From Streptomyces hayashii (GTDB lineage: Bacteria; Actinomycetota; Actinomycetes; Streptomycetales; Streptomycetaceae): a DNA stretch of 43,245 nucleotides. The position numbers and the translations under genes are program-made. The DNA lies in the NCBI RefSeq assembly GCF_024539815.1, contig NZ_JAHHIU010000120.1, positions 1-43,245 of the forward strand, read 5' to 3'. This document shows positions 16,347 through 26,823 of the stretch, piece after piece. The notes under the pieces were generated by a model that did not search any database, had not been told where the DNA came from, and saw only the letters and a list, made by a program, of their open reading frames with translations. Within the stretch, counting starts at the first letter, position 1; each line of letters begins with the position of its first letter.

Positions 16347-17348
16347 ATGCCGCACGCCACACAGCACGCGGACGCCGCCGACGCCGTCACCGCGGACCTG
16401 GACACGGCCCTGCGAGGCGGGCCCTTCCACGTGGCGCTGCGGGCCGCGATCGCGGCCCGTGGACTGCCGTTGCAGCGTGTCCAGCACCATCTGTCGCGCT
16501 ACGGGGTCAAGGTGGGCGTGACCAGCCTGAGCTACTGGCAGCAGGGCGCCCGGCGGCCGCAGCGCCCCGAGTCGCTGCGCGCCGTACGCGCGTTGGAGGA
16601 GATCCTGCGGCTGCCCGACGAGTCCCTGATCCGGCTGCTCGCCGAGTCGGGCGAGGGACATGCCGGGCACCGCGGAGACGGCGGGAAGGCCGGGGCGGCC
16701 GGGGCAGCCGGCGGGCGGCCCGCCGGGCGTTCCTACCGTTCGCTCCTTCAGGCCTCCGGCATCCTCGAACAACTGCTCGGCGAACTGGAGTGCCCTCCGG
16801 ACAGCGGACTGCACACGCTGGGCCACCACGAGCGGGTCCGCATCGGGGCCCGCCGCGAGCTGCTGGGACGCGAGTCGCAGCACATCGTGCGCGCCCATCG
16901 CGACGGCGTCGACCGGTTCGTCGCCGTCCACCACGGCGACCCGGGGTGCGCGCCGGAGGGGATGACGGTGCACGCCCTGGAGAACTGCCGGGCCGGACGC
17001 GTCCGGCGCCACCACGGAACCGGCGTGCTCGTGGCCGAGCTCCTCTTCGACACCCGCCTGCGGGCCGGCGACACCTTCCTCTTCCGCTACGGCGTCGAGG
17101 ACGGCACCGGCGAGGCCTCCACCGAGTACGTCCGCGGCTTCGGCGCGGCGGGCGGCCAGTACGCCCTGCAGATCCGCTTCGACGAGCTCGCCGTGCCCGT
17201 GCGCTGTCACCGGTTCACCCAGCACTCGGCCGCGGCACCCCGCGGGGGCCGCCAGGAACTGCCGCTCAGCGGGCGGCACCGTTCGGTGCACCTGGTCGAG
17301 CCACGGGTGCGCTCGGGCATGGTGGGCATCGGGTGGGACTGGGAGTGA
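16347..17348 (+). CDS. HTH-domain regulator of unknown role
   Basis: A 333-residue protein whose N-terminal part (about 15-95: VALRAAIAARGLPLQRVQHHLSRYGVKV...TSLSYWQQGARRPQRP...LEEILRLP) has the helix pattern of an Xre/Cro-type DNA-binding domain. A glycine/alanine-rich linker follows at about 105-130. The remaining 200 residues (ASGILEQLLGELECP onward) form a beta-rich domain I do not recognise, with several His and Arg residues. It is expected to bind DNA in the cytosol. The ATG at 16347 has GAGAGG 7 nt upstream. Divergent from uvrC; no partner gene is evident. Confidence 0.75.
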   Translation: MPHATQHADAADAVTADLDTALRGGPFHVALRAAIAARGLPLQRVQHHLSRYGVKVGVTSLSYWQQGARRPQRPESLRAVRALEEILRLPDESLIRLLAESGEGHAGHRGDGGKAGAAGAAGGRPAGRSYRSLLQASGILEQLLGELECPPDSGLHTLGHHERVRIGARRELLGRESQHIVRAHRDGVDRFVAVHHGDPGCAPEGMTVHALENCRAGRVRRHHGTGVLVAELLFDTRLRAGDTFLFRYGVEDGTGEASTEYVRGFGAAGGQYALQIRFDELAVPVRCHRFTQHSAAAPRGGRQELPLSGRHRSVHLVEPRVRSGMVGIGWDWE

Positions 17349-17698
17349 CCCACGGCCGTCGGTGACCCCCGGCCGCGCTTCGCGGACCGCCTGTTCGTCC
17401 CTGCCGGACCGGCCGACCGTTCGCACCTCCCTGCCGTCGGCGGCGCTCTGCGCCCTCGTGCCGGAGGCGGCGGCCCCCTGAGCCTTCGTGCCGGAGTCGG
17501 CGGCCGCACCGGCGCGGCGCGACGCCCGTGACGCGCGCCCCCTGGCGACGCTCCAAGCGGGCTTTTGGGGCACGGCTGCGAAATGGGGTAGCTTCCCGGC
17601 CGGCGGCTCACCTGCTCCCTTCGTCCGTCGCACCTCGTGCGGCTCCCCGCGGGCAGCGGTCCGAGCGGTCGCAGACATGAAGAGAGAGGAACCGCCCC
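17349..17698. other. 350-bp gap before the sugar kinase
   Basis: No gene is supported here. It contains a pair of imperfect 23-bp direct repeats (17452-17474 and 17482-17504, core TCGTGCCGGAG) and a possible promoter TTGGGG, 18 nt, TAGCTT around 17565-17595 that could serve the kinase. The minus-strand frame across it encodes repetitive Ala/Gly/Arg sequence and is probably not real. Confidence 0.45.
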
Positions 17699-18619
17699 GT
17701 GATCGTCGTCGCCGGTGAGGCCCTGATCGACCTGGTGCCGCAGGGGACGGGCGCCCTCGCGGGTCTGCGGCCGGCGCTCGGCGGCGGCCCGTACAACACG
17801 GCGGTCGCCCTGGCCCGCCTGGGCTCCCCCACGGCCTTCGCCTCCCGCGTCTCGAAGGACGCCTTCGGCGAGGCCCTGATGGAGAGGCTGCGGGAAGCCG
17901 GTGTGGGCCTCTCCGCGGTGCAGCGCGGCGCCGAGCCGACCACGCTCGCGGTCGCCTCACTCGACGGGAACGGCTCGGCCGCCTACTCGTTCTACGTCGA
18001 GGGCACCGCCGACCGGCTGTTCGCCGCCCCGGAGGCGCTGCCCGCGGGGACCCGCGCGGTGTCCTTCGGCACATGCTCGCTCGTGCTGGAGCCGGGGGCG
18101 AGCGCGTACGAGGAGTTGATGCGCACCGCCTCGTCGCAGGGCCTGTTCACCGCGCTCGACCCGAACATCCGCTCCGGGCTGATACCGGACGCCGACGCGT
18201 ATCGCGCCCGCTTCAAGAGCTGGCTGCCCTCGGTGTCACTGCTGAAGCTCTCCGAGGAGGACGCGGCGTGGCTGGGCGGCACCCCGCACGAGTGGCTGTC
18301 CGCAGGCCCTTCGGCGGTCGTGATCACCCAGGGCGGCGCCGGACTGACCGCGTTCACCCGGGACGGCGCCGTGTACTCGGTGCCGGGCGAGCGGGTGGAC
18401 GTCGTGGACACCATCGGCGCGGGGGACACCGTGAACGCGGCTCTGCTGCACGGGCTTCGGCTGCGGGACGCGCTGTCCCCCGGCGCGTCGGCGGCTCTGG
18501 GCGCCACCGGCTGGCAGCAGTTGCTGCGGTTCGCCGCGCACGCCGCGGCGATCACCTGCTCCAGGGCGGGCGCGGAACCTCCGTACGCCGCCGAACTGGG
18601 GAGCCTCGGGGACTTCTAG
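17699..18619 (+). CDS. PfkB-family sugar kinase (fructokinase-like)
   Basis: A 306-residue ATP-dependent kinase of the ribokinase/PfkB family that phosphorylates a sugar or related alcohol in the cytosol. Visible features are the N-terminal VVAGEALIDLVPQG strand, the GGGPYNTAVALARLG substrate loop typical of fructokinases, and the anion hole/catalytic motif VDTIGAGDTVNAALL, where the Asp of GAGD is the base. The substrate cannot be read from sequence; fructose is the commonest guess for this subgroup. GTG start with GAGGA 8 nt upstream. A long heptamer array lies directly downstream. Confidence 0.88.
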   Translation: MIVVAGEALIDLVPQGTGALAGLRPALGGGPYNTAVALARLGSPTAFASRVSKDAFGEALMERLREAGVGLSAVQRGAEPTTLAVASLDGNGSAAYSFYVEGTADRLFAAPEALPAGTRAVSFGTCSLVLEPGASAYEELMRTASSQGLFTALDPNIRSGLIPDADAYRARFKSWLPSVSLLKLSEEDAAWLGGTPHEWLSAGPSAVVITQGGAGLTAFTRDGAVYSVPGERVDVVDTIGAGDTVNAALLHGLRLRDALSPGASAALGATGWQQLLRFAAHAAAITCSRAGAEPPYAAELGSLGDF

Positions 18620-18633
18620 CGACCGCCCCACAG

Positions 18634-18724
18634 CCGACCGCCGACCGCCGACCGCCGACCGCCGACCGCCGACCGCCGACTGCCGACTGCCGACTGCCGA
18701 CTGCCGACTGCCGACTGCCGACTG
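18634..18724. repeat. heptamer tandem array, 13 units
   Basis: Six consecutive copies of CCGACCG followed by seven copies of CCGACTG, 91 bp in all, in the convergent gap between the kinase and uvrA. The single C/T difference changes once at the midpoint, which suggests two successive expansion events. It is a likely variable-number locus. It is non-coding and just outside the uvrA terminator. Confidence 0.95.
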
Positions 18725-18735
18725 CCGGGCGAACG

Positions 18736-18773
18736 GGCGGCGCCCCACGGAGAGTCTCCCGTGGAGCGCCGCC
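18736..18773 (-). terminator. uvrA terminator hairpin
   Basis: GGCGGCGC-CCCACGG (18736-18750) pairs with CCGTGG-AGCGCCGCC (18759-18773) with a small internal mismatch and an 8-nt loop. It starts 13 nt after the uvrA stop codon and could serve both convergent genes. Confidence 0.6.
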
Positions 18774-18786
18774 GGTGTGAGCGCCC

Positions 18787-21852
<3,066 letters not shown>

Positions 21853-21907
21853 GCCGGTCCGCACCTTTCTTCAGAGAAGTGACAGGGGCGAGGCCCCCGT
21901 CTTTCCC

Positions 21908-21930
21908 AGACTAGGGGGAGCCACTGACAA
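21908..21930 (-). promoter_or_regulatory. RecA-NDp damage promoter of uvrA
   Basis: On the minus strand TTGTCAGTGG, 7 nt, TAGTCT, an exact match to the LexA-independent actinobacterial damage promoter. The -10 lies about 55 nt before the uvrA GTG. Confidence 0.88.
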
Positions 21931-22073
21931 CGCCGGTCGGGTTGGATTTCGGATTCACCGGTTCACAACAATCCCCGGCCTTCCAGCATGCCCGACGCCG
22001 CCACCGACCTTATAGCACGCGCATTCGATTTGCGGGCTCCGTCGGCCACCTTCACTCGAAGGGGTGGCGGGGC

Positions 22074-22079
22074 TAGGGT
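22074..22079 (+). promoter_or_regulatory. leaderless -10 element TAGGGT
   Basis: TAGGGT ends 7 nt before the ATG at 22087 and 1 nt before the ATG at 22081. No Shine-Dalgarno sequence is present. This favours a leaderless mRNA beginning at 22087. No good -35 is visible. Confidence 0.5.
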
Positions 22080-22086
22080 CATGACC

Positions 22087-22773
22087 ATGATTGATCACGC
22101 TCATGACCTGGAGTCTGTACGTGAGGCGACCGAGCGGCTCCTCAGCGCAGTCGCCGGACTGGACAACGCGTCCGCGGCCGAGCCGTCACGCCTGCCCGGC
22201 TGGAGCCGAGGACATGTCCTGGCTCACATCGCGCGCAACGCCGACGCGCTCGTGAACGTCCTCGAAGGCCGCCCCATGTACGCCGACGCGCACGTCCGCG
22301 ACGCGGACATCGAGCGCGACGCCCCGCGTCCGCTGGACGTCCAGCTCGGGGACGTCCGGGAGAGCGCGGCCCGCTTCCAGGCGGCGGGGGCGGCGCCCGC
22401 GGACTGGTCGCGCACGGTGGAGCTGCGCAACGGCGTCGTCGACGCGGCGGCCCGGGTGCCCTTCCGCCGGTGGGCGGAGGTCGAGCTGCACCACGTGGAC
22501 CTCGGCATCGGCCATGAGCTGGAGGACCTGCCCGAGGAGTTCACCGAGCGGGAGATCGAGTTCCTCGCGGTGCGCTTCGAGGGGCATCCCGAGGTACCGC
22601 CGACCCGCCTGACGGACGGCACGCGCGCGTGGCACACCGGCCGGAAGGCCGACGGGCCCGAGGTGACCGTCACGGGCGCCCCCGCGGATCTCCTGGGCTG
22701 GCTCTCCGGGCGCCGCGACGGATCCGGGCTGGCGGTCGACGGCGGCCCGCTGCCGGCTCTCCCCCCGCTATAG
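22087..22773 (+). CDS. mycothiol-dependent maleylpyruvate isomerase-like (DinB fold) protein
   Basis: A 228-residue member of the DinB/maleylpyruvate isomerase N-terminal family, metal enzymes that use mycothiol, the actinobacterial low-molecular-weight thiol. The likely zinc triad is visible as His47 (RGHVLAHIA), Glu133 and His137 (EVELHHVDLG), with the spacing of the characterised enzymes. The C-terminal part (ADGPEVTVTGAPADLLGWLSGR) is the usual MDMPI C-terminal strand-helix. The true substrate is unknown. The start at 22087 is chosen because a TAGGGT -10 sits 7 nt upstream; ATG 22081 in the same frame is the alternative. Divergent from uvrA and followed closely by the MBL gene. Confidence 0.85.
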   Translation: MIDHAHDLESVREATERLLSAVAGLDNASAAEPSRLPGWSRGHVLAHIARNADALVNVLEGRPMYADAHVRDADIERDAPRPLDVQLGDVRESAARFQAAGAAPADWSRTVELRNGVVDAAARVPFRRWAEVELHHVDLGIGHELEDLPEEFTEREIEFLAVRFEGHPEVPPTRLTDGTRAWHTGRKADGPEVTVTGAPADLLGWLSGRRDGSGLAVDGGPLPALPPL

Positions 22774-22776
22774 GCT
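22771..22776 (+). promoter_or_regulatory. leaderless -10 element TAGGCT before the MBL gene
   Basis: TAGGCT overlaps the stop codon of the preceding gene and ends 6 nt before the MBL ATG. No ribosome binding site is present, so a second, internal leaderless transcript is likely. Confidence 0.45.
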
Positions 22777-22782
22777 GCGGCC

Positions 22783-23433
22783 ATGACGTACAGCGGACAG
22801 GTGACGGTCGGCGGCCCTGCGGACGTGCACGAGCTCAAGGACCTGATGATCACCAAGATCGCGGTCGGCCCGATGAACAACAACGCCTATCTGCTGCGCT
22901 GCCGGGCCACGGACGAGCAGTTGCTGATCGACGCGGCGAACGACGCGCACGCCCTGCTCGGCACGATCGGCGACGACGGCATCGCGTCCGTCGTCACCAC
23001 CCATCGGCACGGCGACCACTGGCAGGCGCTCGCCGAGGTCGTCGCGGCCACGCACGCCCGCACCTACGCCGGCCGCGACGACGCCGCGGGCATCCCGGTG
23101 CCGACCGACGTCCCGGTCGACGACGGCGACGTCATCCGGGTGGGGGACGTCGAACTCACCGCACGCCATCTGGTCGGGCACACGCCCGGCTCGATCGCCC
23201 TGGTCTACGACGACCCGCACGGCCATCCCCACGTGTTCACCGGCGACTGCCTGTTCCCCGGAGGCCCTGGCCGGACAACACGGCCCGAGGACTTCCAGAG
23301 TCTGATGCGCGGGCTCGAAGAGAGGGTGTTCAGCCTGCCAGATGAGGCCTGGATCTACCCCGGTCACGGCAACGACAGCACCCTCGGAGCGGAGCGCCCG
23401 CACATTCAGGAATGGTGGGCTCGGGGCTGGTAG
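22783..23433 (+). CDS. MBL-fold hydrolase with element-supplied 3' end
   Basis: A 216-residue metallo-beta-lactamase-fold hydrolase of the glyoxalase II-like/YcbL type. The metal ligands are complete: His74, His76, Asp78, His79 (THRHGDH), His133 (VGHTPGS), Asp155 (TGDCLF) and His195 (YPGHG). The substrate is unknown; glyoxalase II-like thioester cleavage is the usual suggestion. Residues from about 161 onward are encoded by DNA that differs from the ancestral 3' end, which still exists at 26824-27006 and encodes a clearly homologous tail ending ERPHLPQWHARGW (here ERPHIQEWWARGW). The junction lies at the CCCGG of 23257-23261. The protein appears functional because the last histidine ligand was restored. 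Confidence 0.9.
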   Translation: MTYSGQVTVGGPADVHELKDLMITKIAVGPMNNNAYLLRCRATDEQLLIDAANDAHALLGTIGDDGIASVVTTHRHGDHWQALAEVVAATHARTYAGRDDAAGIPVPTDVPVDDGDVIRVGDVELTARHLVGHTPGSIALVYDDPHGHPHVFTGDCLFPGGPGRTTRPEDFQSLMRGLEERVFSLPDEAWIYPGHGNDSTLGAERPHIQEWWARGW

Positions 23434-23442
23434 CCGTACGCG

Positions 23443-24066
23443 ATGCGAGCTCAGATCATCACGGCCGTAGTAGGCGTCGTTGGCACTGGCCTCGGTGCCT
23501 CCTTGGCGCTGATAGGTACGACCTGGCAAGCGCGAATAGCGGCGCGGACCAAGCGCCAGGAGCTGGATCAGTCGAAGGAGCAGGCCCGCACGCAGCTGTA
23601 CGTCGATCACGTGGGCAGGCGTCTGGAGAACCGCCGTGCTACGTACATTATTTTCATGGAGGCAGTGTCGGCGCTGGTCCAGGCGACACGCGAGGACAAG
23701 ATCGACGGCGCCCGTTTGAATGGCCAGACCGTCCAGCACATGGCGGAGATGGCCGAAGCAGCAGGCCGGATCGAAACGGCCCGCAACACCGTGATGATCG
23801 ACGGACCGCAGGCTGTGTCCGGACAAGCCGTGGAGCTCTGCCGCATCCCGTACCGACTGGCGAGCGCCGTGTCGGCGATCTACGACGAGTCCCTCGACGA
23901 TGACGGCAGGCGGCAAGCGCTGCATGCGGCTGTCGACAGCCGTATCAATCTCATGCGAGAGCTGACCCGCTTCTCGGTGATGGCGTCTGCGGCTTTGAAT
24001 CTCGACGGCGTCGGCAATCACCTCGAAAACTTTCAGACCCCCGGCCCCGCGCCCTCCGCTACGTAG
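23443..24066 (+). CDS. membrane-anchored helical protein, unknown
   Basis: A 207-residue protein starting 9 nt after the MBL stop. One N-terminal transmembrane helix (about 5-27, ITAVVGVVGTGLGASLALIGTTW) is followed by a charged, almost wholly alpha-helical cytoplasmic part (KRQELDQSKEQARTQLYVDHVGRRLENRR) with coiled-coil character. I do not recognise a family. Proteins of this shape are common cargo near actinobacterial mobile elements. There is no clear ribosome binding site. Codon use is less GC-extreme than its neighbours (for example TAC ATT ATT TTC), consistent with acquisition. Its last 34 bp overlap the NUDIX gene on the other strand. Confidence 0.7.
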   Translation: MRAQIITAVVGVVGTGLGASLALIGTTWQARIAARTKRQELDQSKEQARTQLYVDHVGRRLENRRATYIIFMEAVSALVQATREDKIDGARLNGQTVQHMAEMAEAAGRIETARNTVMIDGPQAVSGQAVELCRIPYRLASAVSAIYDESLDDDGRRQALHAAVDSRINLMRELTRFSVMASAALNLDGVGNHLENFQTPGPAPSAT

Positions 24067-24437
24067 GCCAGGAGGGGTGCGTAGAGCCCGCGCGGCACGT
24101 ATTCGGGGATTTGTTCGAATTCGACCCAGTCGACTGCGGAGACTTCCCGTGGAGAAGCCGCGCCGGCCTCGCCTTCGAGGACTCGGCAGGCCACGTAGGT
24201 GATGTGCCGGCCGGTGTCCGGATGGATCCGCCCGCCAAGGGACTTGATCGCCTCCACGGAAACACCGGCCTCTTCCTGCGCCTCGCGCACAGCCGCCTCA
24301 GCAGCGGTCTCGCGAGCTTCAACCTTGCCGCCGGGCAACGCCCACGCGAGAGAGTCCTCGACGGCCGCGCGGTGGATGAGCAGGAGGCGGCCGTCGTCGA
24401 CGACGACGGCCACGGCCAGGCCAGGTGGAATCTCCAT
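24033..24437 (-). CDS. NUDIX hydrolase
   Basis: A 134-residue NUDIX-fold pyrophosphohydrolase (MutT-like) that would cleave a nucleoside diphosphate linked to another moiety; the substrate is not predictable. The NUDIX box is complete: GGKVEARETAAEAAVREAQEEAG, fitting GX5EX7REUXEEXGU. The ATG at 24437 is chosen because the protein then begins MEIPPGLAVAVVVDDGRLLLIHR, the usual first strand; a TAGGCT lies 8 nt upstream and no Shine-Dalgarno is seen, so it may be leaderless. Carried within the inserted element, convergent with the membrane protein (34-bp overlap). Confidence 0.88.
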   Translation of the reverse strand: MEIPPGLAVAVVVDDGRLLLIHRAAVEDSLAWALPGGKVEARETAAEAAVREAQEEAGVSVEAIKSLGGRIHPDTGRHITYVACRVLEGEAGAASPREVSAVDWVEFEQIPEYVPRGLYAPLLAYVAEGAGPGV

Positions 24438-24685
24438 ACCGCGGGAGCCTAGATGGGGCCGCGGCCAGCGCGCTAACCGCCGACGAGAAGGCACTGGCAG
24501 GCTGCCGGGAAACGCCACTGAACCAACCGCATACCGGCCCTGCGCAGGCCTTGCACAGATTCTGGAGCCTCAGGAACGGCCTGCGACTTTGCAGCCGTGA
24601 GCGAGACTGAGCAGCAGAAGCATTGCATCTCATACCGGGATGAGCCGGTCCAGCCCCGCCTCTCGGACGGCGACGCAAATGAAGA

Positions 24686-24708
24686 AGCCTCCCCGGAGCG
24701 GGGAGGCT
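24686..24708 (-). terminator. terminator of the toxin-antitoxin operon
   Basis: AGCCTCCCCG and CGGGGAGGCT form a perfect 10-bp stem with a 3-nt loop, 4 nt after the toxin stop codon. The minus strand continues TCTTCATTT, giving a modest U-rich tail. Confidence 0.8.
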
Positions 24709-24712
24709 GCTG

Positions 24713-25066
24713 TCAGTCGGTCGCTTTGGGGTGGCCGACGCCGGCATAGACGAGATACACCTTCTGGGCTTCCTCGTCCACGAGGTACCAGAGACGGCCT
24801 CCCCCAGTGACTTCGATCTGCCACTGGGGCAGCCGCTTCCCGCCTCGATCGACGTGTGACAGGTTGTACTTGAGCTGATGGTGCCGCTCGGTCTGCTGTG
24901 CCGGAGCGGGGTCGGTGCGCATCTGCGCCCACGCTTTGGCAGCATTCCCCGGAGCCTTGCCGCAGACCTCGCGCCAGCCATCGACGGCCGGCGAGCTGCC
25001 GTAGCGGACGTCATACTCCCCCTGGGCCGGTGGTGGAGCTACCGGATCCCCCTTCTTCGGGCTCAC
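24713..25066 (-). CDS. RelE/ParE-like toxin candidate
   Basis: A 117-residue protein translationally coupled to the upstream Phd-like gene by a GTGA overlap. The central and C-terminal parts (HHQLKYNLSHVDRGGKRLPQWQIEVTGGGRLWYLVDEEAQKVYLVYAGVGHPKATD) show the strand pattern of RelE/ParE/HigB toxins: basic residues, then a W-x-IEV strand, the RLWYLV strand and a final YAGVGHPK strand. If active it would be an mRNA-cleaving ribosome-associated toxin, neutralised by its partner. Assignment rests on fold-like pattern and gene order, not on a catalytic signature I can name. Confidence 0.65.
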   Translation of the reverse strand: MSPKKGDPVAPPPAQGEYDVRYGSSPAVDGWREVCGKAPGNAAKAWAQMRTDPAPAQQTERHHQLKYNLSHVDRGGKRLPQWQIEVTGGGRLWYLVDEEAQKVYLVYAGVGHPKATD

Positions 25067-25551
25067 TCGCCGGGCACCTCGGGCGCCTCGACCGGACCGA
25101 AGTCTCCGTCGGCCGGCTTGAGGAGCGCCTCGCGCAGCTCCGGGTCCGCGTATGCCTCGGCAGTCGACTTCCAGGCTGCAACGACCGGCGCGAGCAGCGC
25201 CACGTTGTCCAGGTCGACGGCCGCGCGGGCTGTGTCCATGAACTCGACGAGGAACTCGCGGACGGCCGGCTCGGGCAAGAAGCGCACCCAAGGGAATGCG
25301 TCCGGGAAGACGTGCGTAAGAATCTTCACGGCCTGCGGGTCGCTCTTCATCATGGCAACGAAGAGTCGGGTGGTGGAGTCGACAACCTGCACGGCCTCTT
25401 CGGCGCGCGCTGCGGTGGTCAGGTAGAGGTCTTCGTCGTCGCGGCGGTGCAGGGTAATCCCCCGCCGTGCGGAGCCCTGCATGCGCGCAATGGTGTCCTT
25501 GGGCTTCTGCAGAAGCTCCGAGAGGTTGGCTTCCGCGGGCATGGTGGTCAT
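25063..25551 (-). CDS. Phd/YefM-like antitoxin candidate
   Basis: A 162-residue protein. Its N-terminus (NLSELLQKPKDTIARMQGSARRGITLHRRDDEDLYLTTAARAEEA) follows the prevent-host-death pattern: a DNA-binding beta-hairpin unit that also represses its own promoter. The longer helical C-terminus, ending KPADGDFGPVEAPEVPGE, would bind the toxin. First gene of the pair, as usual for Phd-type antitoxins. The ATG at 25551 lies 7 nt after a TAGTTT -10, so it is probably leaderless; the in-frame ATG at 25542 is the alternative. A palindromic operator (25564-25574) abuts the promoter. Confidence 0.72.
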   Translation of the reverse strand: MTTMPAEANLSELLQKPKDTIARMQGSARRGITLHRRDDEDLYLTTAARAEEAVQVVDSTTRLFVAMMKSDPQAVKILTHVFPDAFPWVRFLPEPAVREFLVEFMDTARAAVDLDNVALLAPVVAAWKSTAEAYADPELREALLKPADGDFGPVEAPEVPGE

Positions 25552-25558
25552 AACTTCA

Positions 25559-25574
25559 AAACTACTTCAGAAGT
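25559..25574 (-). promoter_or_regulatory. antitoxin promoter with palindromic operator
   Basis: The -10 TAGTTT (25559-25564) partly overlaps the palindrome ACTTC-N-GAAGT (25564-25574). A related GAAGTT follows before the start codon. A CTGGCA at 18-nt spacing could be the -35. The arrangement suits autorepression by the Phd-like protein; this is inference. Confidence 0.5.
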
Positions 25575-26019
25575 CTGGATCGTGCCAGCCGTTCCGGCAT
25601 GGGCGGTCGCTGACCTTGCGAGGTTGGCCGGTCGACCGGGTCGGTGCGATTCCCGACCGGCCGACAGACCACGGCGAACCGGATGGAGCCACCCCTGGGC
25701 AAACCGGGGCATGTACACCCTGTCCCGGACAAGGCAAGGTCCGCTCGACCCTGCCCAACGAGGGCAGGGTTCAGGCCGGGTGCGTCCTGCGGAAAGGCAG
25801 GGGTCGGGGCGGGGTGTCACGGGTTTGACCGGGATGGTCACAGTGGCCACTGCACCGGTGCAAACCTGGCGGACACCCGGCGGGAATCCAGACTGTGGAG
25901 ACCCGCGCATCAAGTCCGGGTCTGCGGCAGACGGCCGCGCCCGCCCTCGCCGCACTCGGCCTGGCCGTTGTGCACCGCAGGACCGTCCGCACTCTCCTCC
26001 CCCGCGGCGCGGCAAGCAG
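25575..26019. other. 445-bp stretch without a supported gene
   Basis: Lies between the antitoxin promoter and the broken ORF. No frame shows a recognisable protein. It contains a cluster of short palindromes (25822-25866) and GC-rich direct fragments such as CCTGTCCCGGACAAGG. It may be decayed coding DNA or a recombination or regulatory region of the element. Confidence 0.5.
25822..25866. repeat. nested palindrome cluster
   Basis: Within 45 bp lie TGACC-N5-GGTCA, the perfect 12-mer CAGTGGCCACTG (25841-25852) overlapping by 2 bp the perfect 12-mer TGCACCGGTGCA (25851-25862), and outer arms GGTTTG (25822-25827) and CAAACC (25861-25866). Such stacking is typical of protein-binding sites or structured recombination sites; which one cannot be told here. 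Confidence 0.7.
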
Positions 26020-26610
26020 GTAACCCTCGCCGTCTTCCGTCAACTTCAGGAAGAGTCGCCGATCAAATCCGATGGCACCCTTCTCGGGGAGCCGTGGGGA
26101 ATCGTCAACTACCACCCGGACAAGTGCGCCGACCGACCCGAGCACCTGCATGTCGTCTGGCAGTACGGCAACGAACTCCGGCGATCAGCAGTGCAGATGC
26201 CCGGCGTCGGCTACCACCGTCATCCGATGGCGGACCTGTACGTCCACACCAGGATCATCGACGGCACCGCCCACCGCCCGTACATGGAGCCCGCAGCCGA
26301 CGACAGCCTGCGGTTGGGCGAGAAGATCCCAAACGGGTGGCGCACGTTCGCCGGAGGTCGGTTCGAGCACGACGGCATGAGCTTCGAGGGCGCCGCTCCG
26401 GACTGGCTGCGGAAGATGTGGAGGTCTTCGTCACCCGTCCCCGACGAGCGCAGGCAGACACTCGCGAGCGCGTTGGCGATGCTGGACATCTCGCCCGCCG
26501 ATCCCGCAGATCAGATCCACGCGGCACTCCTCGCCAAGATCCCGACCGAGGAGTACCGCAACTTCGTGATCGAACTCATCCAGCTCCCGCAGCTGTTCAT
26601 CGCGGTCTAA
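26020..26610 (+). pseudogene. truncated ORF of unknown family
   Basis: An open stretch of about 196 codons with protein-like composition (KSDGTLLGEPWGIVNYH...PEHLHVVWQYGNELRRS...ELIQLPQLFIAV) and a normal TAA stop, but no ATG or GTG in frame near its beginning; the first in-frame ATG lies some 60 codons in, inside the conserved-looking part. The coding sense seems to begin around the GTA at 26020, just where a neighbouring frame ends in TAA. I read it as the 3' part of a gene that lost its 5' end by deletion or frameshift. Family not recognised. It sits inside the element remnant. Confidence 0.5.
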
Positions 26611-26644
26611 GCAACACTGCTGCCTCACTGCACGAAGGAGTCGG

Positions 26645-26740
26645 ATGGCCCACTCGTTCCGCTTCCGCATCGTCGACTTCCAGCTACACGAACAAGGCCT
26701 CGCGCGACCGGTCCACCTGGGGATGCGGCCTTCACGTTGA
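26645..26740 (+). CDS. small ORF with a good ribosome binding site
   Basis: A 31-codon frame (begins MAHSFRFRIVDFQLHEQG) preceded by AAGGAG 4 nt before the ATG, 34 nt after the broken ORF. It may be the start of a gene cut by the right end of the element, or a remnant. No family recognised; low confidence that it is expressed. Confidence 0.3.
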   Translation: MAHSFRFRIVDFQLHEQGLARPVHLGMRPSR

Positions 26741-26823
26741 GCGCTGGAGATGGCTGCACGGCTATCGTCGCGCTGCGCAAGGAACCATCGGACGACTTCG
26801 GCCCGGTCGATCCTCTCGGGTTG

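Noticed and set aside
18634..18724. CRISPR array
   Set aside because: The 7-bp units are directly adjacent with no spacers; this is a tandem repeat.
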